Part shown: one piece after another, positions 35,565 to 44,494 of the stretch
Layout: the number at the start of each line of letters is the position of its first letter
Numbering within the stretch: position 1 is the stretch's first letter
DNA from: Sphingobacteriales bacterium
GTDB lineage: Bacteria; Bacteroidota; Bacteroidia; Chitinophagales; Chitinophagaceae
DNA: 64,000 bases
Assembly: GCA_016235125.1 (NCBI GenBank)
Contig: JACRLZ010000001.1
Span: 360,645-424,644, forward strand
Direction: 5' to 3'
The notes under the pieces: generated by a model
What the model was told of the DNA's origin: nothing
The model's input: the letters and a program-made list of their open reading frames with translations, nothing else
Database searches by the model: none
Made by a program: the position numbers and the translations under genes

Positions 35565-35861
35565 ATGAAACAAGCTCTACACATCTCCGCTTCCTTCGAT
35601 GAACCTGAACTGGTTCAAAACCTTGTGGAAAGACTGGCCTATCGCCGTTATGAGATCGGTTTCAGCAAACAAATGGTTCCCCGTGGCTTGAAAGCAATTG
35701 AAACATCTTCCACCGAAACATACGTCAGCGGCACCATGGCCATTGAAGCCGACAGCAGTGGAGAACATTTTAATATGCCTTTTATAACCTGTTTTTTGTT
35801 TACCTGTATTAAAGGCCCCAGTGAGCCTTACCAGATGATATGGAGCAGTTCGCTTTCCTGA
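35565..35861 (+). CDS. Doubtful small ORF of unknown function
   Basis: The plus strand offers 98 residues from ATG 35565 with a protein-like first half (ISASFDEPELVQNLVERL) and a less credible second half. The minus strand is also open here (35577-35954), so coding is unproven on either strand. I recognise no family. The ORF lies between the toxin-antitoxin repeats and a run of intergenic repeats, which suits a decayed gene or noncoding DNA. Confidence 0.25.
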   Translation: MKQALHISASFDEPELVQNLVERLAYRRYEIGFSKQMVPRGLKAIETSSTETYVSGTMAIEADSSGEHFNMPFITCFLFTCIKGPSEPYQMIWSSSLS

Positions 35862-35950
35862 CCTTCCGGATGTCTGACAGGCCCGTTTTGATCCGTTTCC
35901 TTTTTCACCCTCTGTTTTCTGCCACTTACCGACATCTGCAGCTTTATTAC

Positions 35951-35982
35951 CCATTCACTATTCCCTATTCACCATTCACCAA
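35951..35982. repeat. Tandem-like repeat, CATTCAC family
   Basis: A run of short units, CCATTCACTATTCCC then TATTCACCATTCACC, lies 26 bp before the LiaF-like gene. The same family occurs at 51461-51510 and inside argH at 60474-60502. The 146-base region 35862-36007 otherwise shows no gene. Confidence 0.6.
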
Positions 35983-36007
35983 TTAGCTTTGGTAAAAATT
36001 GAATGAT

Positions 36008-36856
36008 ATGAATGACTTTAGAAGTTGGAGAGAAGAAAGAAGAGAGCAACGCAGAAAGATGCGGGAAGAATGCCGTGCAAGGTTCCGTGAAAAATATCCG
36101 CACATGATGACAGGGGCACATGTTCGCAGCAGCAGCATCTGGACAGGTCTTTTTATACTGCTGATCGGTGTGGCGGCCCTGATAAAGGCCACCGTAACAG
36201 ACCTTCCTTACTGGTTTTTCAGCTGGCAAACTTTTTTGATTGCATTAGGAGTCTTTCTTGGAATCAAACAGCTTTATTTGGGTGGTTCATTATTTGCACC
36301 CCTGGTGCTGGTATTGGTAGGGGGAGCTTTTCTTGTACCCGAAATTTATCCTGATGTTGCCGTTCGCCGTTATATATGGCCCGTAGTACTTATCATCATC
36401 GGGTTGTTTTTTATATTTCGTTCCCGGAATTTTTTTTCCGGCAGCGACCCTGAAAAAAAAAAGGACAGTTCCGGTATAGAGGATGCCACGGTTGTTGATG
36501 AAACGGCCTATTCAAAAGAAGATTTCATTAATGCCACTTCTGTTTTTGGCGGTACCAAGAAAAATATCCTTTCCAAGAATTTCAAAGGCGGTCATATCAC
36601 CAATATTTTCGGGGGCACCGAGCTTTATCTTGGACAGGCAGATATAAATGGTATGGCTACGATCGACACCACTACTATGTTTGGCGGACTCAAACTGATC
36701 ATCCCCTCCAACTGGACGGTGAAGTCACAGGCAGCGGTTATTTTTGGCGGCATTGAAGATAAAAGAGCCATTACTCCTGTTACTGACGGAACTGAGAAAA
36801 CATTGCTGATCAAAGGAACGGTGATGTTTGGTGGTATTGATATTAAAAGCTACTAA
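36008..36856 (+). CDS. LiaF/LiaI-like membrane protein with C-terminal LiaF-type beta domain
   Basis: This protein of about 282 residues has a basic N-terminus (residues 1-40), about four membrane spans between residues 45 and 140 (ending WPVVLIIIGLFFIF), a Ser/Lys linker, and a C-terminal LiaF-type beta domain with repeated FGG motifs (TSVFGGTKK, NIFGGTELY, TMFGGLKL, VIFGGIED, VMFGGIDI). LiaF-like proteins tune envelope-stress two-component systems. The genes that follow are a LytS-type kinase and a LytTR regulator, so it probably works with them. The frame opens at TTG 35999; the ATG at 36008 is preferred. A run of ten A lies at about 36453-36462. Confidence 0.85.
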   Translation: MNDFRSWREERREQRRKMREECRARFREKYPHMMTGAHVRSSSIWTGLFILLIGVAALIKATVTDLPYWFFSWQTFLIALGVFLGIKQLYLGGSLFAPLVLVLVGGAFLVPEIYPDVAVRRYIWPVVLIIIGLFFIFRSRNFFSGSDPEKKKDSSGIEDATVVDETAYSKEDFINATSVFGGTKKNILSKNFKGGHITNIFGGTELYLGQADINGMATIDTTTMFGGLKLIIPSNWTVKSQAAVIFGGIEDKRAITPVTDGTEKTLLIKGTVMFGGIDIKSY

Positions 36857-36861
36857 ATCAA

Positions 36862-37914
36862 ATGTCAGCAACGCCGCTTTCCAGTCCAAGGACCAGATTT
36901 TTTTTATTGCTTTTCTGGTTAGCCATCATGGCCGATCAGGCTATTGTATTGCATTGGTTCGGCCAGAGCTGGAAGATTTCCATCATCGACAGCTTGGTAA
37001 GCGCCACCCTGCTATTTCTGGCTGGTCTGCTTGTGATGAATACACTCCGTTATTACCTCCCCCGCAGGGAACGTTATGTACACCTGTTCATCTGGGCTGT
37101 ATTTTTTACCGTTATCATCACTTTGCTCGACGGATGGATACTGAAAGCGATATTTAAAAATGAACCCGGTTATGGTCTTTTCCTTCATCATTCATTGGCA
37201 GTAAGGGTAAGTCTTATTTTTTTATTACTCGGATGCCTGATCCTTTTTAGTGTGCTGTGGTATCACCAGCAGGAACAAAAGGAACAGGAGGAACTTAAAA
37301 AGGATGCAGAGAAACTGGCTAAAGAAGCAGAGCTTTTTAAATTAAGACAGCAATTACAACCGCATTTTTTATTCAACAGCCTTAATTCCATCAATGCATT
37401 GATCGGCTCCCGGCCTGAAGAAGCAAGAAGAATGGTGCAGCAGCTTTCTGATTTTCTCAGGGGCACCATTAAAAAAGAAGAAACACAATGGGTGACATTG
37501 AAAGAAGAGATGCAATATCTCCAACTCTACCTGGATATTGAGAAAGTGAGATTTGGTAACCGGCTTGCCACCATTATTGAAACGGATGAAACAACCAGCA
37601 GTTTAAAATTACCGGCTTTGTTGCTTCAGCCCGTTGTGGAAAATGCCATCAAGTTTGGCTTGTATGACACCACCGGTGAAACGGTTATCAAAATTTTTGC
37701 TGAAAAAAATGAGAACAACCTTGTAATAAAAGTTATAAATCCGTTTGATCCTGAAACCTCGTCACCTCAACAGGGAACAGGATTCGGCTTAAAATCAGTG
37801 CAGCGGAGGTTGTATTTACTGTTTGCAAGAAATGATTTATTAACCACAGAAGCTAAAGAGAATATCTTTACAACTATTGTGAAAATTCCGCAAACAACCG
37901 ATAAGAAAACTTAA
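36862..37914 (+). CDS. LytS-type sensor histidine kinase
   Basis: This 350-residue protein has about four membrane spans (residues 10-135), a coiled coil (about 140-165), and a His_kinase/HATPase pair. The phosphorylated histidine is in LQPHFLFNSLNSINALIGS, typical of the LytS/YehU group. The ATP-binding region shows LLLQPVVENAIKFG and GFGLKSVQRRL. It is preceded by the LiaF-like gene (5 bp) and followed by its LytTR response regulator, after a C/G-rich repeat. The system probably senses the envelope; the signal is unknown. Confidence 0.92.
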   Translation: MSATPLSSPRTRFFLLLFWLAIMADQAIVLHWFGQSWKISIIDSLVSATLLFLAGLLVMNTLRYYLPRRERYVHLFIWAVFFTVIITLLDGWILKAIFKNEPGYGLFLHHSLAVRVSLIFLLLGCLILFSVLWYHQQEQKEQEELKKDAEKLAKEAELFKLRQQLQPHFLFNSLNSINALIGSRPEEARRMVQQLSDFLRGTIKKEETQWVTLKEEMQYLQLYLDIEKVRFGNRLATIIETDETTSSLKLPALLLQPVVENAIKFGLYDTTGETVIKIFAEKNENNLVIKVINPFDPETSSPQQGTGFGLKSVQRRLYLLFARNDLLTTEAKENIFTTIVKIPQTTDKKT

Positions 37915-37917
37915 ATC

Positions 37918-37964
37918 TTTAAACGACTTAAAGCCCCGCCTAAGGTGGGGTTTGGGGAGGCCTG
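37918..37964. repeat. C/G-rich palindromic repeat before the LytTR gene
   Basis: AAACGACTTAAAGCCCC is followed by a GCCTAAGGTGGGG hairpin and GGGGAGGCC, ending 1 base before the regulator ATG (37966). The same start (AAACGAC-CTAAGCCCC) and end (GGGGAGGC) occur in-frame inside argF at 57410-57472, so these are two members of one family. Confidence 0.65.
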
Positions 37965-37965
37965 T

Positions 37966-38706
37966 ATGAGTAAAGTAATTATCATAGACGATGAGCCGCT
38001 GGCAAGAAGTATTGTAAAAGAATATTTACAAAAACACCCGGAACTTCAGCTTATAGCTGAATGCGGCGATGGTTTTGAAGGAGTGAAAACAATTCAGCAG
38101 CATCAACCCGATTTGATCTTTCTCGACATTCAAATGCCTAAAATAAACGGTTTCGAGATGCTGGAACTGATTGATCAGCCTCCTGCCGTTATTTTTACGA
38201 CCGCATTTGATGAGTATGCCATCAAAGCATTTGAAGCACATGCCATAGACTATTTATTAAAGCCATTCGATCAGCAACGTTTTGACAAGGCCATTGCCAA
38301 ATGGGAGGAACAAAAAACAAAAGATGCCGGAAACATCACACAAGAGCTTCTGGAAACAGCTTCACAATCTCCTGCGCAAAACCAGCGTATCGTAATCAAG
38401 GATGGCAGTAAGATAAAGATCATCCCTGTTCATGAAGTGCAATACCTGGAAGCAGCCGATGATTATGTAAAAGTTCATACCAAAGACGGTTATTTCCTCA
38501 AGAATAAAACGATGAACCATTTTGAACAGGTGCTGGATGCCAACCAGTTTGTCCGCAGCCATCGTTCTTATATTGTAAATGTGCAGCAGATCACAAGGAT
38601 CGATCCATATGAAAAAGACGGCCATGTGGCAGTGCTGCGTTCAGGAGTGAAAGTGCCGGTAAGCAGGAATGGCTATGGGAAATTACGGGAAGTGCTTGGG
38701 CTATAG
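37966..38706 (+). CDS. LytTR-family response regulator
   Basis: This 246-residue protein has a receiver domain (residues 1-120), with the acidic pocket in IIDDEPLAR, the phosphorylated aspartate in LIFLDIQMP and the lysine in YLLKPFD. A LytTR DNA-binding domain (about 145-246) follows, with VQYLEAADDYVKVHT and FVRSHRSYIVN. It pairs with the LytS kinase. The frame opens at 37945 inside the repeat; the ATG at 37966 gives the normal N-terminus. Confidence 0.93.
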   Translation: MSKVIIIDDEPLARSIVKEYLQKHPELQLIAECGDGFEGVKTIQQHQPDLIFLDIQMPKINGFEMLELIDQPPAVIFTTAFDEYAIKAFEAHAIDYLLKPFDQQRFDKAIAKWEEQKTKDAGNITQELLETASQSPAQNQRIVIKDGSKIKIIPVHEVQYLEAADDYVKVHTKDGYFLKNKTMNHFEQVLDANQFVRSHRSYIVNVQQITRIDPYEKDGHVAVLRSGVKVPVSRNGYGKLREVLGL

Positions 38707-38769
38707 CGTCTTGACATGCCTGTACTGATTTGAGGAATATTAAGTATTTTCCGAAACCAAACAGGCTTT

Positions 38770-39402
38770 ATGAAATCTTATAAACTTAATATTAAGGCTA
38801 TTATTGTTATAGTCGGCACATTAAGCCTTTTCATTTTTTCTTTTGCCCTTATACTTTTTAAAATCACCGACTTTCATAGCCTGGGAGAAATGCTTTTGCA
38901 TTATGGCTTCATCATTGCACCAATATCAGTACTATGGGTTTTGATGGATCATTATCTATGGCACACCCGTTTATTCCAATCAGCCCGCAAATCATTAAAT
39001 ATTCCCCCGGACCTTAGAGGGCGATGGGAAGGATCATTGGAAAACACGGATGGAGGACCCACACAAAAATTTGTCATTGAAGTAAAGCAAACATTAACTA
39101 AGTTAAGAGTTCACTCCTATGCTTCTGTGGCACATTCTGAAAGTATCCTTACTGAAATTGCATCGGATACACATGAAGAGAACTTTATTCTGTGTTATTT
39201 ATGGCAGGGAGAAACACATACAGATATAAAAGACATGCACCAGGGTGAACGCTTCCAGGGATATACGATGCTCAACCTGCTTGAACATGAATCGCCTAAA
39301 ATGCTGAAAGGTTCCTATTTTACCAACAGGAAAGGAATGCAGACAAGGGGAGGCATCCGGCTGACATGGGTCTCTGATGAGTTGAAAAGAAAGTTTGAAT
39401 AG
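38770..39402 (+). CDS. Cap15/S-2TMbeta-like membrane protein (CBASS effector-like)
   Basis: This 210-residue protein has two N-terminal membrane spans (about residues 10-32 and 40-62) and a C-terminal all-beta domain (about 78-205). The beta domain shows DLRGRWEGSL, EVKQTLTKLRVHS, HSESILTEIA and LKGSYFTNRKGMQTRGGI, with the W-E-G opening and YFTNR-x-x-x-x-R-G-x-I end of the Cap15 cyclic-nucleotide receptor barrel (also called S-2TMbeta). In CBASS defence, Cap15 disrupts the inner membrane when bound to a cyclic dinucleotide. No CD-NTase is in the window, so its partner is unknown. It ends 2 bp from the end of a giant cyclase on the other strand. The family call is by eye. Confidence 0.7.
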   Translation: MKSYKLNIKAIIVIVGTLSLFIFSFALILFKITDFHSLGEMLLHYGFIIAPISVLWVLMDHYLWHTRLFQSARKSLNIPPDLRGRWEGSLENTDGGPTQKFVIEVKQTLTKLRVHSYASVAHSESILTEIASDTHEENFILCYLWQGETHTDIKDMHQGERFQGYTMLNLLEHESPKMLKGSYFTNRKGMQTRGGIRLTWVSDELKRKFE

Positions 39403-39404
39403 AC

Positions 39405-42400
39405 TTAATTATTGGCTTTCTCCACAAAATACATATCCACCTCACCTTTATTTTTTGCAGGAATTTTACCACGATGAGTGCAGGTGAATTTATCTTTTAC
39501 AAGTTGATAAGTGTTTCCTGAAATATTGATCCTGCCAGCCTCGCCATGTTGTTCCATCCTGGCAGCCATATTTACCGCATCGCCCCAGATATCGTAAGTG
39601 AATTTTTTCAATCCCACCACCCCTGTTATCACCGGCCCGGTATGGATACCAACCCTGAATTCAAATGCCGGGAGGTCCTGTATTATTTTTGTCATTCCAA
39701 AGCCTTTTGCAAAATCAAGCATGTCTATAGCAGCCCTCACTGTTTTCACAGCGTTATCAGGATCGGGGTTGGGCAAGCCGCAGGCACATATATAAGCATC
39801 GCCGATCGTTTTTATTTTTTCCAGTCCGTGTTTGCCAACAATATGATCAAATGCCCTGAAACATTCATCCAACTGATTTACCAGTTCCTCAGCCGACAGT
39901 GTTTCACTGATCGTGGAAAATCCTTTGATATCAGTAAAAAGAATACTTACCTGTTCATGTTTTCTTGCATAGGACTTCCCAAATTGTTTCAATTCGTTGG
40001 CTATTTCCCTTGGAAGAATATTGAGTAACAGATCTTCTGAACGCTTTTTTTCCAACTCGACCTCTTTTGCATGTGCTTCGGCTTTTTGCAGATCGAGAAA
40101 ACGGGTATAGGTTTGCTGGAATACTTTTCCAAAGCGCATAAGCGTGGCATTCTCCTCATCTGAATAAGAAATACCCGAAAAATTTTCAATGTACAGGCAA
40201 ACATTGTCTAACAATACAGTTGATGCTGCAAGGCCTGGGCAACTAAAATAAAATTCCTTTGCCTGCTCCGGCAATCCGGGGACATACTCAAAAAGCTTTT
40301 GATAAAATCTGTTTTTTTCTTCAAAACTCAGGTTGGTGGCAAAGAAATCCTCTCCTTTTTCTTTTGCTTCATTAAAACGATTGTAATACACAGAATCAAA
40401 ATAAGGAACTGTTACCCGGGAGGGAACCCCGAGCGGGTCAGCTATCCAAATATCGTAATCATCCCTTGCCTTATAATCTATAACAAACCCTGTATGCTCA
40501 ATATTGATATTTAAGTGAACGAATTGTTCATATACTACCTGAATTACTTCTTTGAGTTCCTCACTTTTTTGCATGCCCATTGTTCTGCTTCTCACTCTTT
40601 CCAATGCCGCTTCTATCTGTGCTTCTCTTGCCTGTGCTTCTGCTTTTTGAAGATCGAGAAATCGCACATAAGCTTGCTCAAAAACTTTTGAAAAACGTTC
40701 TACTATATTGATTTCATCCTTCGACAGCGGGATATTTGTATAATTGGCAATACCAATACTGGAATTTTTTTCAAACACAAGTGAAAGGGAATAAAATTCC
40801 TGTTCAAGTATCCAAAGTCGGGTTTCATCAATATTCTCAAAATCTTTAAACGAAGAATGTTTAAATAAATAGTTGAAATAACTGTTCTTTACTTCAGTCG
40901 GATAGGATTTCGTATAAAAATCCACCCCGCTTTCCCAGGCATTCCAGAGGTCGTCAAGGATGATATGTTTCGTATAAGGTGTGGAAGCATGTGTTACAGA
41001 AAAATTCGGTGAGGCCACCCATTGATTGAGCTCCCGGCTGTCATTGTTCAACTCAATGATAATAGCCACCCGGGATTCCATCGTGATACCGAGTTCCTGG
41101 AATTTTTTTAAAACTTCCCTTATCACCAGGCTAAGCTCTTCACTTTTCTGCATGGACAGGGAACGGGAACGTATGGTTTCCAATGCTACTTCAATCTTTG
41201 CTTCTCTTGCCTGTGCTTCGGCTCTTTGCAGATCAAGAAAACGGGTATAAGTCTGCTCAAAAACTTTTGCGAAGCGTATAAAAACGGAATGTTCCTGAGG
41301 ACATTGTTCCCGGGTAACAAATACCAAAAATCCATGAGAAAAATATGCAAAATGAAATATAGTGACAGCAGGAATTATTTCATTGTAAACTTCAGGATCA
41401 TGAACAAGGGGTAATATGTATGCAAAATGTTCCTGTAATTCTTCGCCGTGTGCCTTCACCTCCAAAAAAGTTTCTCCTTTTTTCCAACCATCATACATTT
41501 TTCGTGATAGTCTGTCTTGTGTGTGATCATATCTTATTTTAGGCATCTGGCCTTTTAGCGGATCTGACATCCACGCATCAGAGACCGGTTCATTAATATG
41601 ACAGACATGAATTCCATCCCCAATTAACGGAATCCCTAAGGATTCAATCTGCTTAAAAATTATTGTATTGGTTTCCTGCAATTCATCACTTTTATGCATA
41701 CCCATTGTTCTTGCCCTTATTCTTTCCAATGCTGCTTCAATTTGCGCCTCTCTTGCCTGTGCTTCGGCTTTTTGCAGATCGAGGAAACGTTTGTAGGTCA
41801 TTTCAAAAACCCTGGTGAATCTCATCAGTAACAACTCAGCTTCGCCTGAGAGTAGGGCGTCTGTAATAATATGCAGGTACCCATGAGAAAAGTTACTGCA
41901 ATAAAAAATGGTAGGATCGGCAAAACGAATCCTGACCAATTCATCAATTTCTGTTTGCCTGTAGTGTTGGGTAGCGAATTCAATATGACTTTTCAGAAGT
42001 TCACCCCCAACGGACTGATGAAAGAGATGCCCTTTTCTCTTCCATGCATCATAACGTTCATCAAACACTTTATCACCAGTAAGCGGAAGCCGGACTACAC
42101 TTAATCCTGACCCATCAGCATTAGTCATCCAGGCATTCTGTACTTTGTTGGTTTCGTCTATTTCCACATATCCGCAATTAATAAACCGGGTTACGCCAAG
42201 GCCTTGCAGCTCATTATACAGCAAAGCGGACACTTCTGACAATTCATCACTTTTGTGCATGGCCATGGTTCTGCTTCTCACTCTTTCCAATGCCGCTTCT
42301 ATCTGCGCTTCCCTTGCCTGTGCTTCGGCAGTAGCTACATCCATGTATCTTTTATAAGCAAATTCAAAAACATTTCTGAAGCGTCTTAGCAATTTCAGCT

Positions 42401-44468
42401 TTTCTTCACTAATAGAACTGAAAGTCGAGATGCCGATATCACCAGTGCCAACTGAATAGATATAATAATAGAGTGCATCGGTTTTATTTAATCTTGGGTC
42501 ATCAGGTTGGCCCCCGCTTTTTCTGAATTTTTTCCATTCAGTCAATTCTTTACCTGCTATGGTGATTTCCGCAAATGCCTCATCTGATTTTCTTATCTGC
42601 ATTAAAAATCGTTTGATAATCGGATGATCACTGTAAGAAATATTTGTAATCACTCCTCCCGTAAGGGCAGAATAATCATAATCTATAAAATATTTTTTTT
42701 CATCATTAAACGTGTGAATGATCGCATTCCTTATTTCATGAAAGCCTAATGAACTGAGTTCTGTAAACATTACTTTACAAACATTCAACAGATCATCCGG
42801 CTTATGCATGCCCATTGCCTGTGCCCTTACTTTTTCCAGCGACGCTTCAATCTGCGCTTCCCTTGCCTGCGCTTCGGCCTTTTGAATATCTATGTACCTT
42901 TTATAAGAAAGATTGAAAACATTCCGGAACCGCTCTAAAATTTTTATATACCCGTCTTCCAGGGCTTGCCAGGTTGAAATACTTAATGCCCCCAGGCCAA
43001 TAGAATAAGAATAATAATGTACTGCTTTTGCTCCCGCCATTTTTGGGTCTGTTTTATACCCTAATTCCTTCCTGTACTTATTCCAGCCTATCATTTCCTT
43101 TTCGGGTATGGAAACCGGCACAAAAACATCGTCTGCCTTTTTTAAATCATTCGCCCATTTCTTTACGATGGGATTTTCTTTATATCCGATCTCAATAATC
43201 TCTTCTTTTCCATAATCAGAATAATGATAACTTTTAACAGTTTCTTTTTCATCATTATTAATGACCATTTCTGTGTTACGGATAGTTGTAAAACCCAGGT
43301 TTTTCAATTCAGTAAAAACGGTTTTACCAATAGCTGATAAATCTTCGGAATTATGCATAGCCATGGCAACGGCCCTTACTCTTTCCAATGAGGCTTCGAT
43401 CTGTGCTTCTCTTGCCTGTGCAAGGGCCCGTTCAATATCCATATACCTGGTATAAGCCAGTTCAAATACATTCAGGAAACGATTGAATAAACCCAGGTCA
43501 TTTTTGCTCAACGGCGAATAGGTGGAAATGCCCAACGCTACCGGGCCTAGGGAATGCCAGTAATAATTCAATGAAGAAGCAGTTTCAAGAAATGAATCAA
43601 TAAAAACATTGGTGGTTTTCTGGTAAGCGATCCAGTCATTCAACTCAGCCTTAGAAATATGAGTTGAATAAACTTCGCCTTTTCCCCTAAGCATTTGTTC
43701 CGCAAATGCCTGGTGAATTTTATGGTTGGTATAACTGGTTTCGGTGATTATAGTTTTGCCATGCTTTGCATAATATTCATAATTCATGTAAGTGCCCTTG
43801 CTTTCATAAAAGATAGCCGTCTGTACATTACGTATTTCTTTTGCGCCAAGTTTATCCAGTTGCTGTGCAATGATCTTGCATACTTCGGGCATGTCGGCTG
43901 GCTCTTTCATACCCAAAGCAATAGAACGGACCTTTTCCAAAGCCGTTTCAATTTCCAGTTCCCGGTTCTTGTTTTCCAGTTCAATGGTGCGGCGTTTTAT
44001 GGCATCCCTGAGTTCAAGATTTTCTTTTGCTATTTTCTCCAATCCTATAGTTTCACCCACATCTGCCCTTGTATCCGGAAAAGAAATATGCATCTGAATA
44101 AACTTCCAAACCATATCTTTTTTCTGTAATAAAGACGAACCCCTTGTTTTCGCATAATAGGTCCACACCTCATCAATCTTAACATACGCATAGGACTGTT
44201 CGGTGATGAGAATGAGTTTATCAAGTGCTTCAATTTTTATATTCCTGTTTCTTAATTCAATATTGCCCACTACCTGTTCTTTCGTTGCTTTTAAAAATTT
44301 AGCAGCTTCCTTTTTATTGAAAAACACTTCCGCTTCTGTAGTGCCTATTTGTTTAAAATCGTCTGCAAGAAAAGAATTGAATCTTTTCATATCTACATTC
44401 AACAGGCTTTCCCAGAAAGCTTCATACACTTCCTTTACTTCTTTTTCCAGTTGTTTGGTAAGCTCCAT
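39405..44468 (-). CDS. Giant class III nucleotidyl cyclase with seven repeated sensor modules
   Basis: This 1687-residue protein starts with an NTF2/SnoaL-like domain (residues 1-130), then a coiled coil. Seven modules of about 180-190 residues follow, each closed by a near-identical helical linker (AEAQAREAQIEAALERVRSR, then TMGMHKSEEL). The modules look GAF-like. The C-terminal class III cyclase domain (about 1490-1687) has metal aspartates in FTDIKGF and IGDAYI, the adenine lysine in KIKTIGD, the aspartate in YDIWGD, and N and R in VNMAARM, so it should be active and ATP-selective. It follows the ATP-grasp gene by 26 bp on the same strand. No membrane span is seen. What the modules bind is unknown. 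Confidence 0.88.
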   Translation of the reverse strand: MELTKQLEKEVKEVYEAFWESLLNVDMKRFNSFLADDFKQIGTTEAEVFFNKKEAAKFLKATKEQVVGNIELRNRNIKIEALDKLILITEQSYAYVKIDEVWTYYAKTRGSSLLQKKDMVWKFIQMHISFPDTRADVGETIGLEKIAKENLELRDAIKRRTIELENKNRELEIETALEKVRSIALGMKEPADMPEVCKIIAQQLDKLGAKEIRNVQTAIFYESKGTYMNYEYYAKHGKTIITETSYTNHKIHQAFAEQMLRGKGEVYSTHISKAELNDWIAYQKTTNVFIDSFLETASSLNYYWHSLGPVALGISTYSPLSKNDLGLFNRFLNVFELAYTRYMDIERALAQAREAQIEASLERVRAVAMAMHNSEDLSAIGKTVFTELKNLGFTTIRNTEMVINNDEKETVKSYHYSDYGKEEIIEIGYKENPIVKKWANDLKKADDVFVPVSIPEKEMIGWNKYRKELGYKTDPKMAGAKAVHYYSYSIGLGALSISTWQALEDGYIKILERFRNVFNLSYKRYIDIQKAEAQAREAQIEASLEKVRAQAMGMHKPDDLLNVCKVMFTELSSLGFHEIRNAIIHTFNDEKKYFIDYDYSALTGGVITNISYSDHPIIKRFLMQIRKSDEAFAEITIAGKELTEWKKFRKSGGQPDDPRLNKTDALYYYIYSVGTGDIGISTFSSISEEKLKLLRRFRNVFEFAYKRYMDVATAEAQAREAQIEAALERVRSRTMAMHKSDELSEVSALLYNELQGLGVTRFINCGYVEIDETNKVQNAWMTNADGSGLSVVRLPLTGDKVFDERYDAWKRKGHLFHQSVGGELLKSHIEFATQHYRQTEIDELVRIRFADPTIFYCSNFSHGYLHIITDALLSGEAELLLMRFTRVFEMTYKRFLDLQKAEAQAREAQIEAALERIRARTMGMHKSDELQETNTIIFKQIESLGIPLIGDGIHVCHINEPVSDAWMSDPLKGQMPKIRYDHTQDRLSRKMYDGWKKGETFLEVKAHGEELQEHFAYILPLVHDPEVYNEIIPAVTIFHFAYFSHGFLVFVTREQCPQEHSVFIRFAKVFEQTYTRFLDLQRAEAQAREAKIEVALETIRSRSLSMQKSEELSLVIREVLKKFQELGITMESRVAIIIELNNDSRELNQWVASPNFSVTHASTPYTKHIILDDLWNAWESGVDFYTKSYPTEVKNSYFNYLFKHSSFKDFENIDETRLWILEQEFYSLSLVFEKNSSIGIANYTNIPLSKDEINIVERFSKVFEQAYVRFLDLQKAEAQAREAQIEAALERVRSRTMGMQKSEELKEVIQVVYEQFVHLNINIEHTGFVIDYKARDDYDIWIADPLGVPSRVTVPYFDSVYYNRFNEAKEKGEDFFATNLSFEEKNRFYQKLFEYVPGLPEQAKEFYFSCPGLAASTVLLDNVCLYIENFSGISYSDEENATLMRFGKVFQQTYTRFLDLQKAEAHAKEVELEKKRSEDLLLNILPREIANELKQFGKSYARKHEQVSILFTDIKGFSTISETLSAEELVNQLDECFRAFDHIVGKHGLEKIKTIGDAYICACGLPNPDPDNAVKTVRAAIDMLDFAKGFGMTKIIQDLPAFEFRVGIHTGPVITGVVGLKKFTYDIWGDAVNMAARMEQHGEAGRINISGNTYQLVKDKFTCTHRGKIPAKNKGEVDMYFVEKANN

Positions 44469-44494
44469 TTGTTGTAATTAGCCTGAATGAATAA

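Noticed and set aside
38770-39402. Full CBASS operon around the Cap15-like gene
   Set aside because: No CD-NTase, Cap2 or Cap3 gene occurs within the window, so a complete CBASS cannot be claimed.
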